A stretch of DNA of 32,706 nucleotides from an uncultured Chloroflexota bacterium (GCA_903930745.1 CAIYZX010000089.1:1-32706); one strand, 5' to 3'. Counted from the stretch's first letter, positions 11,109-19,787 are shown. Numbers and translations are program-made. The notes: generated from the letters alone by a model not told the origin.

Positions 11109-11148
11109 GGCGGGAAGGGTAGCGGAGGCGGTTCCGGGTCGCGCCGGA

Positions 11149-11736
11149 CTAGCCCCTGCGCGACCCCTTGCCCGGGGTGTAGCCACCGCCCACCACTGGC
11201 TCGATCAGGCCGTAGTCGCCGTCCTTGCGCTTGTAGAGCACCGCGACGCGCTCGTTCTCCGCGTTGACGAAGACGTAGAAGTCGTGGCCCAGCTCCTCCA
11301 TGGCGCCAACCGCATCCTCCTCGAAGATGGGCTCGATGGCGAAGCGCTTCGTCTTCACGATCCGGCGTTCGACCGCGCCCTCGGCGGTGCCGTCCGCGAT
11401 GCGGCGGAGCAGCGACTTCTCCTCCTCGGCGCGGGCGCGCACCCTGGGCTTGTCCCTGTAGTCCACGGCCTGGCGCTCGGCCTTGTCCACCACGATGTCG
11501 ATGGCCGCCTGATAGGAGCCGCCGGTGGCGCGCGAGCGGATCGTGTGCCCGTCGATGACGAGCGTGATCTCCGCGGTGTGGGCGTCCGACGCGCTCTTGT
11601 GCTGCTCGTTGGTGAGCTCGAGAACGGCGTCCGTCCGATCATCCAGGAAGCGCTCGAGACGGCCAAGCTTGCGCTCCGCGTACTGCCGGACCCGCTCCGG
11701 CACCTCGAGGTTCTTGCCCCGAACGATCGTCCTCAC
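11149..11736 (-). CDS. hpf: Long-form ribosome hibernation promoting factor (HPF/RaiA)
   Basis: MRTIVRGKNLEVPERVRQYAERKLGRLERF..., C-terminal RIVKTKRFAIEPIFEEDAVGAMEELGHDFYVFVNAENERVAVLYKRKDGDYGLIEP. Confidence 0.95.
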   Translation of the reverse strand: MRTIVRGKNLEVPERVRQYAERKLGRLERFLDDRTDAVLELTNEQHKSASDAHTAEITLVIDGHTIRSRATGGSYQAAIDIVVDKAERQAVDYRDKPRVRARAEEEKSLLRRIADGTAEGAVERRIVKTKRFAIEPIFEEDAVGAMEELGHDFYVFVNAENERVAVLYKRKDGDYGLIEPVVGGGYTPGKGSRRG

Positions 11737-11776
11737 GGTAGACCTCCCGGCTGGAACGCGCCTGGCTCATGGGGGA

Positions 11777-11796
11777 GGGGCACGCCGTCGTGCCCC
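11777..11796 (-). terminator. Hairpin between comF-like gene and hpf
   Basis: GGGGCACG-CCGT-CGTGCCCC, 8-bp stem, 4-nt loop, 53 nt past the comF-like stop. Confidence 0.45.
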
Positions 11797-11848
11797 CTCG
11801 GAAGGCGAGTATGCCACTGCGACACGCCATGCCAAAGGGCCGGTCGTA

Positions 11849-12562
11849 TCACCGCTCACGGGCCACCGCGAGCCCGCTGACGGCCGCGGCGCCCATGGCC
11901 AGCAGGACCTCCGCGGCTTCGCGCATGGTGGCGCCAGTGGTGATGACGTCGTCCACCAGGATCACCCAGTGGCCGGCCACCTCGCGCACGGCGGGGTCCG
12001 GCGCCGGCCCGAACGCGCCCTCCATGTTCAGCGCCCTTCGCCCCCGGTCCAGGCGGTACTGGGGCGTGGTGGCCCGGGTCCTGGCGACCGCCTCCCGCCA
12101 CGGCAGGTGGAGCTCCCTGGCCGCCGCCGCCGCCAGCAGCGCCGCCTGGTCATAGCCGCGCTCGCGCAGGCGAGCTGCGTGGACGGGCACGGGCACCACC
12201 AGGTCACCCCCGGCGCCCGCGGCACGCCACCGGGCGGCAAGCGCCTGGCCCAGGACCGGCGCGACGCGCTGCTCACCCGCGTACTTCAGCCCGTGGAGCG
12301 CCCGGCGAACGGGCCCCACGAACGGGGAGCACCACTCCAGCTGAACGAGCGGCGCGGGAGGTCCTTCCGCGAGCCCCAGCGCCGTTCCGGGCGGCAGGTC
12401 CACCCGTACCCAGGCGGCTCCCCTGCAGCGCCCGCAGAGCGCGTCACCCTCCCTCCCGCACCCGGCACACACCGCGGGCAGCGCGAGATCCAGGAGGCGC
12501 CCAACGGGCCGGCCAAGGAGTGCAGCAGCAGATGCCATGCCGCCGATGATCGCGAGCGCCAC
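11849..12562 (-). CDS. ComF-family phosphoribosyltransferase (double zinc-finger type)
   Basis: ALPAVCAGCGREGDALCGRCRG, LHGLKYAGEQRVAPVLG, PVPVHAARLRERGYDQAALLA, VILVDDVITTGATM; exact start uncertain. Confidence 0.88.
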   Translation of the reverse strand: MALAIIGGMASAAALLGRPVGRLLDLALPAVCAGCGREGDALCGRCRGAAWVRVDLPPGTALGLAEGPPAPLVQLEWCSPFVGPVRRALHGLKYAGEQRVAPVLGQALAARWRAAGAGGDLVVPVPVHAARLRERGYDQAALLAAAAARELHLPWREAVARTRATTPQYRLDRGRRALNMEGAFGPAPDPAVREVAGHWVILVDDVITTGATMREAAEVLLAMGAAAVSGLAVARER

Positions 12563-12595
12563 TCACCGCGCACTTATCGCCCGCTCACCTGGCGC

Positions 12596-12970
12596 CTACC
12601 GGCCCTCGCGGATCTCCAGGCGGTCGCCCACGGCGGTCCCCGTCCGCTCGATCACGCCGGCGGGCAGCTCCAGCACGCCGTTCGCGCCCCGGACGAGTGG
12701 CACGAGGCCCGTCCATGGCCGCAGCGAGCGGTGCACGGACAGCACGGTGCGCGACCCGTCGGCGGCAGGCCGGGAGACGAAGACCGCGTCGATGGGGAAC
12801 CGCATGAACATCATGTGGATCCCGTTCTCGCCGGGGAACCAGAGGCCATCACCGGCGGGCAGCGAGGCACGGCCCATGAGGCCCATGAACTTGGCCCAAA
12901 GGGAGCCCGCGGTCGCCATCCGGGAGGCGAGGTCAGCCTCCCGGTCCAGGTTACGCGCGGAACCGGTCAC
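12596..12970 (-). CDS. DUF192 family protein
   Basis: SLWAKFMGLMGRASLPAGDGLWFPGENGIHMMFMRFPIDAVFV...VLELPAGVIERTGTAVGDRLEI. Confidence 0.85.
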   Translation of the reverse strand: MTGSARNLDREADLASRMATAGSLWAKFMGLMGRASLPAGDGLWFPGENGIHMMFMRFPIDAVFVSRPAADGSRTVLSVHRSLRPWTGLVPLVRGANGVLELPAGVIERTGTAVGDRLEIREGR

Positions 12971-12993
12971 GCGCGCGCACCCGGATGTCGCGC

Positions 12994-13938
12994 CTACGGC
13001 GTCCCATTGCCCAGGTTGATCATGATCAGGATGATCGCCGGGCCAAGAATGATGATGAACAGCGACGGGAAGATGCAGCCCACCAGCGGGAAGAGCATCT
13101 TGATCGGCGCCTTGGCGGCCATCTCCTCCGCCCGCTGGCGGCGCTCGATGCGCAGCTGCTCGGACTGGACCTGGAGCACCTTGGAGATGCTCACACCCAG
13201 CTGCTCGGCCTGGATGACGGCGCCGATGAAGTTGGAGAGTGCCGGAACCTCCGTGCGGGGGACGATGTCCCGCAGGGCGTCGCGGCGGGCCTTGCCGACG
13301 CGGATCTCGGCCAGTGCCCGGCGGAACTCCTCCGTGAGGGGTCCCTTGAGCTTCTCCACCACCTTGCCCAGCGCACCGTCGAAGCCGAGGCCCGCGCGCA
13401 CGGAGATCGTGAGCAGGTCCAGGGCGTCCGGGACCATCAGCAGGATGAGCTTCTGGCGCTTCTTGATGCGCCCGCCCAGCCAGAACTCCGGGATGGTGTA
13501 CCCCATCATCGCGCCAACGAGGAGCATCACGACACCGACAGCGACCGGGGTGCCGATGATGTTCGGGAAGACGAACAGCAGGAAGAAGACACCCACACCG
13601 GCGATGGTGCCCACGGCCTTGATGCCCAGCCAGTCCGAGACGCGCATGTCTCCAGGATTGCCGGCCAGGGCCAGGCGCTTCTCCGTCTGCTGTGTGAAGG
13701 ACTGGCTGGTGACCCGGGCGACAGAGCCCGAGAGCCGGTTGACGAAGGGCCGGACCGTGCGCTCGAAGAGCGGCTGCTGGAGCTCCAGCTCCTCGAGGTT
13801 CTTGGCCTGCATGGAGCCGAGCTGGGTGAGGCGGGCCTGCACCGGGTCCACGCCGGAGCGTCCGGCCAGCCCGTAGAAGATCATCAGGATGGAGACGGCG
13901 GCGAGGCCCGCGACCAGGAAGGGCAGGATGGATTCCAT
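12994..13938 (-). CDS. tadC: Type II secretion system F-domain protein TadC
   Basis: T2SSF-type: VPDALDLLTISVRAGLGFDGALGKVVEKLKGPLTEEFRRALAEIRVGKARRDALRDI; follows TadB. Confidence 0.87.
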   Translation of the reverse strand: MESILPFLVAGLAAVSILMIFYGLAGRSGVDPVQARLTQLGSMQAKNLEELELQQPLFERTVRPFVNRLSGSVARVTSQSFTQQTEKRLALAGNPGDMRVSDWLGIKAVGTIAGVGVFFLLFVFPNIIGTPVAVGVVMLLVGAMMGYTIPEFWLGGRIKKRQKLILLMVPDALDLLTISVRAGLGFDGALGKVVEKLKGPLTEEFRRALAEIRVGKARRDALRDIVPRTEVPALSNFIGAVIQAEQLGVSISKVLQVQSEQLRIERRQRAEEMAAKAPIKMLFPLVGCIFPSLFIIILGPAIILIMINLGNGTP

Positions 13939-13941
13939 GGG

Positions 13942-14964
13942 CTAGACCTCGATGTCCACGATCTTGCGGATGAACATGAAGCCCAGGAACATCGAGAACC
14001 CGCCGAGCGCCAGGATCACCACGCCGGTGGGCAGGCCGCCGATGCTGGCGCGAGGGTCGAACAGCGGCTTCATGAAGTCCGGTGCCACCACGAACAGGAA
14101 GCCGGCGAGGGCGATCGGCAGGAAGCCCACCACGTAGCCGGACAGGCGCTGCTGTGCGGTCAGGGTGTTGATCTCGCCCTTGATGCGGACGCGCTCGCGG
14201 ATCGTGAAGGCGATGGAGTCCAGGATCTCGGCGAGGTTGCCGCCAACGGTGTGCTGGATGGAGATGGCGGTGGCCATCAGCTCCAGGTCGTCCGACTTGA
14301 CGCGGCGGACCATGTTCTCGAGCGCGGTGTCGAACGAGAGGCCCAGGTTGACCTCCCGGATGACACGGCCGAACTCGGTGGCGATGGGCGGTCGTGACTC
14401 GCGGACCACCAGCTCGATGGCCTGCAGGAACGAGGAGCCGGCGCGCAGCGCGTTCGCGATCAGCGTGATGGTGTCCGGGAGCTGCTTGTTGAACGCCTTG
14501 AGCCGCCCGTTCTTGCGGCCGTTCAGCCAGAAGCGGGGGAACATGAAGCCCACGAACCCGCCGATGAGCAGCACGAGCGGGTTGCCCAGGCCGGGGACGC
14601 CCACCGAAAGGAGCAGCATCAGGAGCGGGAGGCCAAGCGTGGCGCCCGCCCAGATCATCAGGTACTCGGAGACCTTGAGGCGGAGGTCCGCGCGGGCGAT
14701 CTCGCGCGCCAGGTTCGCGCCGAAGTCACGCTGCTCCACCACCTTGTTGAGCTGGATCAGCGCGGCGCTGGACGCCAGGGCGGCGGCGACGCCACCGGAC
14801 CCGGCGGCCGCACCGGCGACGGGCTTCTCCGGCTTGGCGGCGGCATACCGCTCGAGGCGGGCGTTGACGCCGGAGCCGCCGCTCGACATCGCGATGCCCA
14901 CGGCGATCAGGAGGATCGCGAGGGCGGCGATGCCGGCGATGGCGATGGTCATGGTGTTGTCCAC
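13942..14964 (-). CDS. tadB: Type II secretion system F-domain protein TadB
   Basis: LPDTITLIANALRAGSSFLQAIELVVRESRPPIATEFGRVIREVNLGLSFDTALENMVRRVKSDDLELMATAISIQHTVGGNLAEIL. Confidence 0.9.
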   Translation of the reverse strand: MDNTMTIAIAGIAALAILLIAVGIAMSSGGSGVNARLERYAAAKPEKPVAGAAAGSGGVAAALASSAALIQLNKVVEQRDFGANLAREIARADLRLKVSEYLMIWAGATLGLPLLMLLLSVGVPGLGNPLVLLIGGFVGFMFPRFWLNGRKNGRLKAFNKQLPDTITLIANALRAGSSFLQAIELVVRESRPPIATEFGRVIREVNLGLSFDTALENMVRRVKSDDLELMATAISIQHTVGGNLAEILDSIAFTIRERVRIKGEINTLTAQQRLSGYVVGFLPIALAGFLFVVAPDFMKPLFDPRASIGGLPTGVVILALGGFSMFLGFMFIRKIVDIEV

Positions 14965-14984
14965 AGGCCGCCTCCCGGTTCCGC

Positions 14985-16409
14985 CTAGTAGCTGAAGCCG
15001 AAGAGGCCGGGCGGCAGGTGGATGCCCTGGACCTCGAACTTCTCGACGAACTTGGGCCGGATCCCGGTGGGCTTGAGCCGTCCCTGGATCTTGCCCTCGA
15101 CGACGCCCGTCTGCTCGAAGACGAACACGTCCTGCATCACGATGACATCACCCTCCATGCCCTGGACCTCGGTGATGTTGGTGATCCGGCGCGAGCCGTC
15201 CTTGAGACGCGCCTGGTGGACGATCAGGTCCACCGCGGAGGCGATCTGCTCGCGGATGGCGCGGACCGGAAGGTCCACGCCCGCCATCAGGACCATCGTC
15301 TCGAGGCGCGAGAGCATGTCGCGCGGGCTGTTGGCGTGGCCCGTGGACATCGAGCCGTCATGGCCGGTGTTCATGGCCTGGAGCATGTCCAGCGCCTCGC
15401 CCGCACGACACTCGCCCACGATGATGCGATCGGGCCGCATGCGCAGCGAGTTGCGCACGAGCTCGCGGATCGGGATGGCGCCCCGGCCCTCGATGTTGGG
15501 CGGGCGGGACTCCAGGGTCACCACGTGCTCCTGGCGGAGCTGGAGCTCCGCGGCGTCCTCGATGGTGACGATGCGCTCGTCGTCAGGGATGAACGAGGAG
15601 AGCACATTGAGCGTGGTGGTCTTGCCGGAGCCGGTGCCGCCTGAGACGAAGATGTTCAGACGGGCCTCGACGGACGCCCGCAGGAACTCGAACATGTCGG
15701 CGGTGGCGGACCCGAAGCGGATCAGGTCGTCCACCGTGAGCGGGCTGGCGGAGAACTTGCGGATGGTGATGACCGGTCCCACCAGGGAGAGGGGCGGGAT
15801 GATCGCGTTGACGCGCGATCCATCGGTCAGGCGGGCGTCAACCATCGGGCTGGACTCGTCCACGCGGCGGCCGATCGGGGCGATGATCCGGTCGATGATC
15901 CGCATCACGTGCTCGTCGTTCTGGAAGACGACATTGGACAGCTCCAGCTTGCCGTGGCGCTCCACGTAGACCTGGCGCGGCCCGTTCACCATGACCTCGG
16001 AGATGCTCTCGTCGCGGAGGAGCGGCTCGAGGGGGCCAAGGCCGATGATCTCGTCGGTGATCTGCTCCAGCATCCGGACCCGCTCCGCGCGGGTCAGGGC
16101 CAGGCCCTCCTCGTCGATGACCCGCCCGAAGATCTCCTCGATCTGGCGGCGAACCTCGACCTGGTTGGAGAGGTCCAGCTTGGGGTCCAGGTCCTGGATC
16201 ACCCGGTTCTGGATGCGGAACTTGACGTCACGGAAGGACTCCCGCGACGGGCCCGTGGGCATGAGCCGGCCGGCCGTGGGGGCCTGCGGGCCGCCCTGGC
16301 CGCCGAAGGGCTGCTGCGTGGGGACCGGGACGTTGGACGACGGCTGCTCGCCGCCGCCACCGCCACCCGGGCCCGGTCGCGCGCTCTCGATGCGCTTCAG
16401 AAGACTCAT
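14985..16409 (-). CDS. cpaF: Tad pilus assembly ATPase TadA/CpaF
   Basis: DEIIGLGPLEPLLRDESISEVMVNGPRQVYVERHGKLE, Walker A FVSGGTGSGKTTTLNVLSSFIP, RMRPDRIIVGECRAGEALDMLQAMNTGHDGSMSTGHANSPRDMLSRLE. Confidence 0.95.
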   Translation of the reverse strand: MSLLKRIESARPGPGGGGGGEQPSSNVPVPTQQPFGGQGGPQAPTAGRLMPTGPSRESFRDVKFRIQNRVIQDLDPKLDLSNQVEVRRQIEEIFGRVIDEEGLALTRAERVRMLEQITDEIIGLGPLEPLLRDESISEVMVNGPRQVYVERHGKLELSNVVFQNDEHVMRIIDRIIAPIGRRVDESSPMVDARLTDGSRVNAIIPPLSLVGPVITIRKFSASPLTVDDLIRFGSATADMFEFLRASVEARLNIFVSGGTGSGKTTTLNVLSSFIPDDERIVTIEDAAELQLRQEHVVTLESRPPNIEGRGAIPIRELVRNSLRMRPDRIIVGECRAGEALDMLQAMNTGHDGSMSTGHANSPRDMLSRLETMVLMAGVDLPVRAIREQIASAVDLIVHQARLKDGSRRITNITEVQGMEGDVIVMQDVFVFEQTGVVEGKIQGRLKPTGIRPKFVEKFEVQGIHLPPGLFGFSY

Positions 16410-16452
16410 CGGCTACTCCCCTTCGGCCGACTGGCCGCTCCCTGTCGCTGCC

Positions 16453-17715
16453 TCATCGCCATGCGAACAGCGACTTCTTCTGTGCGGCCTTCTTCGCGTC
16501 GCCGGCGTCTGCAGTCTTGCTGCCCGCGACCGCGGATGCAAGACGAAGAACGTCCTGGGAGACCTGGGCCTCCCGGTTGGACAGGAAGAACGGCACACCC
16601 CGATTGAGCGCGTAGACGACGCTCCGGCCATCCGACACGATCGTGTGGTCGACGCGGCGCCCGATGGAGTGCTCGACGTCCGCGACGCGGATGCCAAGCG
16701 AGCTGTCGGCGCGGTTGAGCACCAGCCGGATCTTGTCCGGACCGTAGCCCAGCTGCTCCGCCACCTCCAGGAACAGTCGGATGTTCTTGATGGACGTGAT
16801 CTCGAGGGACAGCATGGTGAGCACCGTGTCCGCGAGATCCAGGATCGCCAGCGTCGTCTCGTTGAACGACGGCATGCAGTCAACCACCACGAGGTCGTGG
16901 GTGGCCCGGAGCGCCTCCAGCATCCGCTTGGTCGCCGTGGGAGTGACCAGCTCCGCCATCTCCGGCGAGGGCGGAGCGAGCATCACGCGGATGCCCGCGG
17001 AGTGGTTGATCAGGAACGTGTCCAGGGACTCCGGCTCGCCGGTTTCAAGCTCCGGGACCAGGTCCGCGATGGACTTGTTCTTGGGGTTCAGGTTGAGCAG
17101 GACGCCCACATCGCCGAACTGGAACGAGGCGTCAACGAGGCACGTGCGCTGGCCCAGCTCCGTGGCCGCTGCGACCGCGAGGTTCACCGCGAGGGTGGTG
17201 CGGCCAACGCCGCCCTTCGGGCCGAAGACCGCGACGATGCGGCCCGGCTCCTGTGGCTCCCCGGCTGAGCTGGGGCGCGCCGGAACCGGCGTCGTGGTGC
17301 CGGTGGCGGGTTGCACCACGATCCGGGAGAGCTTCTCGCGCTCCCGCGTGTAGACCTGCCGGATGGAGGCGGTCAGCTCGTCGGATGAGAAGGGCTTGAC
17401 GAGGAACTCGCGGGCGCCGGCCAGCATGGACCGGCGCAGGTAGTCCGCCTCGCCCTGGACGGACATCATCACGACGGCGGCAGTGGGGACCTCCGAGGCG
17501 AGCCGTTCCGTGGCCGCGATACCGTCCATGTCCGGCATGTTGATGTCCATGAGGACCACGTCCGGCTGGAGCTCGGCGGCCTTCTCGATTGCCTCGCGTC
17601 CGGACGCCGCCGATCCCACGACCTCGATGTCCGTCTCGAAGCCAAGCAGCTTCGCGAGGTGCTCGCGGGTCTCCGGGATGTCGTCGACGATCAGGACGCG
17701 GATCTGGTCTGCCAT
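16453..17715 (-). CDS. cpaE: CpaE/TadZ-like protein: intact receiver domain fused to a ParA/MinD-like ATPase
   Basis: Start at internal ATG 17715: MADQIRVLIVDDIPETREHL...VVLMDINMPDMDG...FLVKPF; ATPase VAVFGPKGGVGRTTLAVNLAVAAA. Confidence 0.9.
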   Translation of the reverse strand: MADQIRVLIVDDIPETREHLAKLLGFETDIEVVGSAASGREAIEKAAELQPDVVLMDINMPDMDGIAATERLASEVPTAAVVMMSVQGEADYLRRSMLAGAREFLVKPFSSDELTASIRQVYTREREKLSRIVVQPATGTTTPVPARPSSAGEPQEPGRIVAVFGPKGGVGRTTLAVNLAVAAATELGQRTCLVDASFQFGDVGVLLNLNPKNKSIADLVPELETGEPESLDTFLINHSAGIRVMLAPPSPEMAELVTPTATKRMLEALRATHDLVVVDCMPSFNETTLAILDLADTVLTMLSLEITSIKNIRLFLEVAEQLGYGPDKIRLVLNRADSSLGIRVADVEHSIGRRVDHTIVSDGRSVVYALNRGVPFFLSNREAQVSQDVLRLASAVAGSKTADAGDAKKAAQKKSLFAWR

Positions 17716-17784
17716 CTGGTGGGCGTCTCGTGTCGGTAGGGTGGGCTTGATGCCGGCCGGCGGCCCCGGTCCCCGGGGGTGGAT

Positions 17785-17813
17785 CGACCGGCCGACGGGG
17801 TGTCGGCCGGTCG
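17785..17813 (-). other. Perfect 12-bp hairpin between cpaB and cpaE
   Basis: CGACCGGCCGAC (17785-17796) - GGGGT - GTCGGCCGGTCG (17802-17813). Confidence 0.7.
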
Positions 17814-17836
17814 TGCCGGGCGGCGTTGGATGCGGG

Positions 17837-18796
17837 TCAGGGCTTCGGGGTGGGCTTGACCGTGCCGGGTTTCGGGGTGGGCTGGACCACCTGGACCACC
17901 GCGGGCGGCAGCACGCCGAAGTCGTCCACGAGGCGCCGCAGCGTGATGCCCGAGGTCTGGACCACCGGGCAGTACGTCTGGCCCTCCGCGGGCTTCGTGG
18001 TGCAGTCCGCGGAGGAGCGGAGCACCAGGCTGATGCTGCCCTCCAGCTGGGCGAACTTGAGGACCTCCGCGTCCTGCGTGGGCACGGACAGGATGACGAT
18101 CTGCTGCTGGCCGTTGAGGGTGGTTCCGTTGTCCGACGGCGCCTGGCTCGCGGCGGGCTGTCCGGCGTCAACCGGCGGCGGGAGGAGGGTCCCCAGGACC
18201 TGGAGGCCCTGGCTGACCACCTTGACCGTGGTGTGGTTGTACTGCTCGGGGGGATAGGCCACGTAGCCGTAGACGTCCGGCTCCAGGCCCAGGACGGGGA
18301 CAACCACCGGCACCTTGTCCGGGGCGTTGAACCCGGTGACGACGTCCACGAAGTCGCCGGGCTTGATGATGGTGCCCACGCCGGAGACCTGGTCCACCTG
18401 GACGGCCATGGCGGTGAAGCCCGCCGGAACCTCGATGGTCTGGATGTCGCCGCCGCCGTTGAGCACCTTGCTGGTGATCAGCTGGTCCGTGATGACCTTC
18501 GTGCGGGCGATCTGACCCACGACGAACGAGGTGTCAGCGTAGGAGTCCGCGGGCTTGTCCGCGACCGGGACCTCCTTGGTGGCGACCAGGTCCACCGTGA
18601 TGGTGGCCCCGAGGTCGATGTCCGAGACCGCGACCACGACCTTGGCCGTGGTGGGGGCAACACTCTGCCCGGGCTGCGAGCCGCCGTTGCCGCCGTTGCC
18701 GCCCGTCCCGGAGCTCATCGTGACCAGGATGAGGACAAAGGCGATCCCCGCCAGGAGGAAGCCGATCAGCAGGACCAGCCGGTTTGAGCGCTTCAA
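17837..18796 (-). CDS. cpaB: Flp pilus assembly protein CpaB/RcpC (SAF domain)
   Basis: Likely TTG start at 18796 with GGGGAGA upstream; LVLLIGFLLAGIAFVLILVTM, VVVAVSDIDLGATITVDLVATKEVPVADKP, PAGFTAMAVQVDQVSGVGTIIKPGDFVDVV. Confidence 0.88.
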   Translation of the reverse strand: MKRSNRLVLLIGFLLAGIAFVLILVTMSSGTGGNGGNGGSQPGQSVAPTTAKVVVAVSDIDLGATITVDLVATKEVPVADKPADSYADTSFVVGQIARTKVITDQLITSKVLNGGGDIQTIEVPAGFTAMAVQVDQVSGVGTIIKPGDFVDVVTGFNAPDKVPVVVPVLGLEPDVYGYVAYPPEQYNHTTVKVVSQGLQVLGTLLPPPVDAGQPAASQAPSDNGTTLNGQQQIVILSVPTQDAEVLKFAQLEGSISLVLRSSADCTTKPAEGQTYCPVVQTSGITLRRLVDDFGVLPPAVVQVVQPTPKPGTVKPTPKP

Positions 18797-18862
18797 GTGT
18801 GGTCTCCCCGAACCGTAGTGACAGGTGGCACCACTCTAACACCGTGGTCCCCCGGGGTCAGC

Positions 18863-18881
18863 AGCCAAATTGGCTAGTACT
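18863..18881 (-). promoter_or_regulatory. Candidate operator upstream of cpaB
   Basis: Perfect inverted repeat AGCCAA-A-TTGGCT (18863-18875) abutting AGTACT (18876-18881); candidate -10 TAGAGT at 18834-18839 on the - strand with a weak -35 in between. Confidence 0.5.
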
Positions 18882-18961
18882 TTGTGAGGAAATGTGGGGA
18901 CCAGACGCACACAGTAAGGTGACCTGCAAGGCACCCGCCCAAGTCCGCCGGCTGACGGCAA

Positions 18962-18993
18962 GACAGCCCGCCGGGTGGGCCCGGCGGGCTGTC
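18962..18993 (-). terminator. Strong hairpin terminator downstream of pilin A (could also act on + strand transcripts)
   Basis: GACAGCCCGCCGGG-TGGG-CCCGGCGGGCTGTC, perfect 14-bp stem, 4-nt loop. Confidence 0.75.
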
Positions 18994-19014
18994 AGGTTCG
19001 CGAGATCGCGAGGA

Positions 19015-19191
19015 TCAGATCGATGCGCCCACGGTGCTCAGCTTGTCGCTGATCTGGCCGCCAAGGTAGATCAGGGCGACGATCGCCACGATGGCGATCA
19101 GGGCGAGGATGAGAGCGTACTCGGCAAGGCCCTGGCCCTCGTCGTCGGTGACGACGGCCTGGCGCACGAGAGTGGTCAGTTGCGAGAACAC
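19015..19191 (-). CDS. flp: Flp pilin A (divergent copy)
   Basis: GTG start with GGAGGTGA 7-8 nt upstream; VFSQLTTLVRQAVVTDDEGQGLAEYALILALIAIVAIVALIYLGGQISDKLSTVGASI; Flp motif G|QGLAEY. Confidence 0.88.
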   Translation of the reverse strand: MFSQLTTLVRQAVVTDDEGQGLAEYALILALIAIVAIVALIYLGGQISDKLSTVGASI

Positions 19192-19318
19192 GTTGAGGTC
19201 ACCTCCCAGGCGAGGCCCGATGGCCTCCAGGCGGGGCTGCCGAGCCCCGGATCCCCGTGGATCCGTGCGCATGTCCCCCGACACACGACACGGTAGCCGC
19301 ATGGCGCGGGAGCGCAAC

Positions 19319-19332
19319 GGGACTTTCGTCCC
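19319..19332 (-). promoter_or_regulatory. DosR-box-like palindrome upstream of pilin A
   Basis: GGGACTTTCGTCCC (+ strand); one mismatch to the GGGACTWWAGTCCC core; candidate -10 TACCGT at 19290-19295 (- strand) and weak -35 between. Confidence 0.55.
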
Positions 19333-19375
19333 ATCGCGGTCCCGGACCGGTCACGGCTGCCGGGCCCGGAATCAG

Positions 19376-19413
19376 CACCGCCGGCTGGGCGATCGCTCGT
19401 CCGGCCGGCGGTG
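19376..19413 (-). terminator. Candidate terminator after pilin B
   Basis: CACCGCCGGC (19376-19385) / GCCGGCGGTG (19404-19413), perfect 10-bp stem, 18-nt loop. Confidence 0.5.
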
Positions 19414-19438
19414 GGTTGTCGTCGCGTTGGCGGCGGTC

Positions 19439-19612
19439 CTAGATGGACTTGCCGACGTTGGACAGGATGCCGGAGATGGCGCCGCCCAGGAAGATCAGGG
19501 CGACGATCGCCACGATGGCGATCAGGGCGAGGATCAGGGCGTACTCGGCGAGGCCCTGGCCCTCCTCGGACTCGATAGAGAGCCGAGAGATAAGTGCGTT
19601 GATCAGAGACAT
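19439..19612 (-). CDS. flp: Flp pilin B
   Basis: Internal ATG of ORF 19439..19720 with GGAGGTGAG upstream; MSLINALISRLSIESEEGQGLAEYALILALIAIVAIVALIFLGGAISGILSNVGKSI. Confidence 0.92.
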   Translation of the reverse strand: MSLINALISRLSIESEEGQGLAEYALILALIAIVAIVALIFLGGAISGILSNVGKSI

Positions 19613-19664
19613 TTCGTTACTCACCTCCTTCCCGTCTGAGGATCGTGGTTGCCCACTGGCGCCG

Positions 19665-19693
19665 AGGGTATGACCTGCCGCTGCCGGTGTCAA
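19665..19693 (-). promoter_or_regulatory. Consensus housekeeping promoter of pilin B
   Basis: On - strand TTGACA (19693-19688), exact 17-nt spacer, TACCCT (19670-19665); about 46-nt leader with SD. Confidence 0.7.
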
Positions 19694-19727
19694 CAGGTGC
19701 CCTCGCCTGCCTCCTGACAAGCCGAAA

Positions 19728-19753
19728 CCCCCGCCGGACGGGTCCGACGGGGG
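19728..19753 (-). terminator. Candidate terminator after pilin C
   Basis: On - strand CCCCCGTCGGA-CCCG-TCCGGCGGGGG (11-bp stem with one G-U), followed by TTT. Confidence 0.6.
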
Positions 19754-19787
19754 TCTGCGAGCTGCGGCGTACGGGACGCCGGTGTCC

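Noticed and set aside
16453-18303. 616-aa version of CpaE starting at 18303
   Set aside because: The N-terminal extension is an out-of-frame Ser/Arg/Pro-rich translation over cpaB; the receiver domain starts at the internal ATG 17715.
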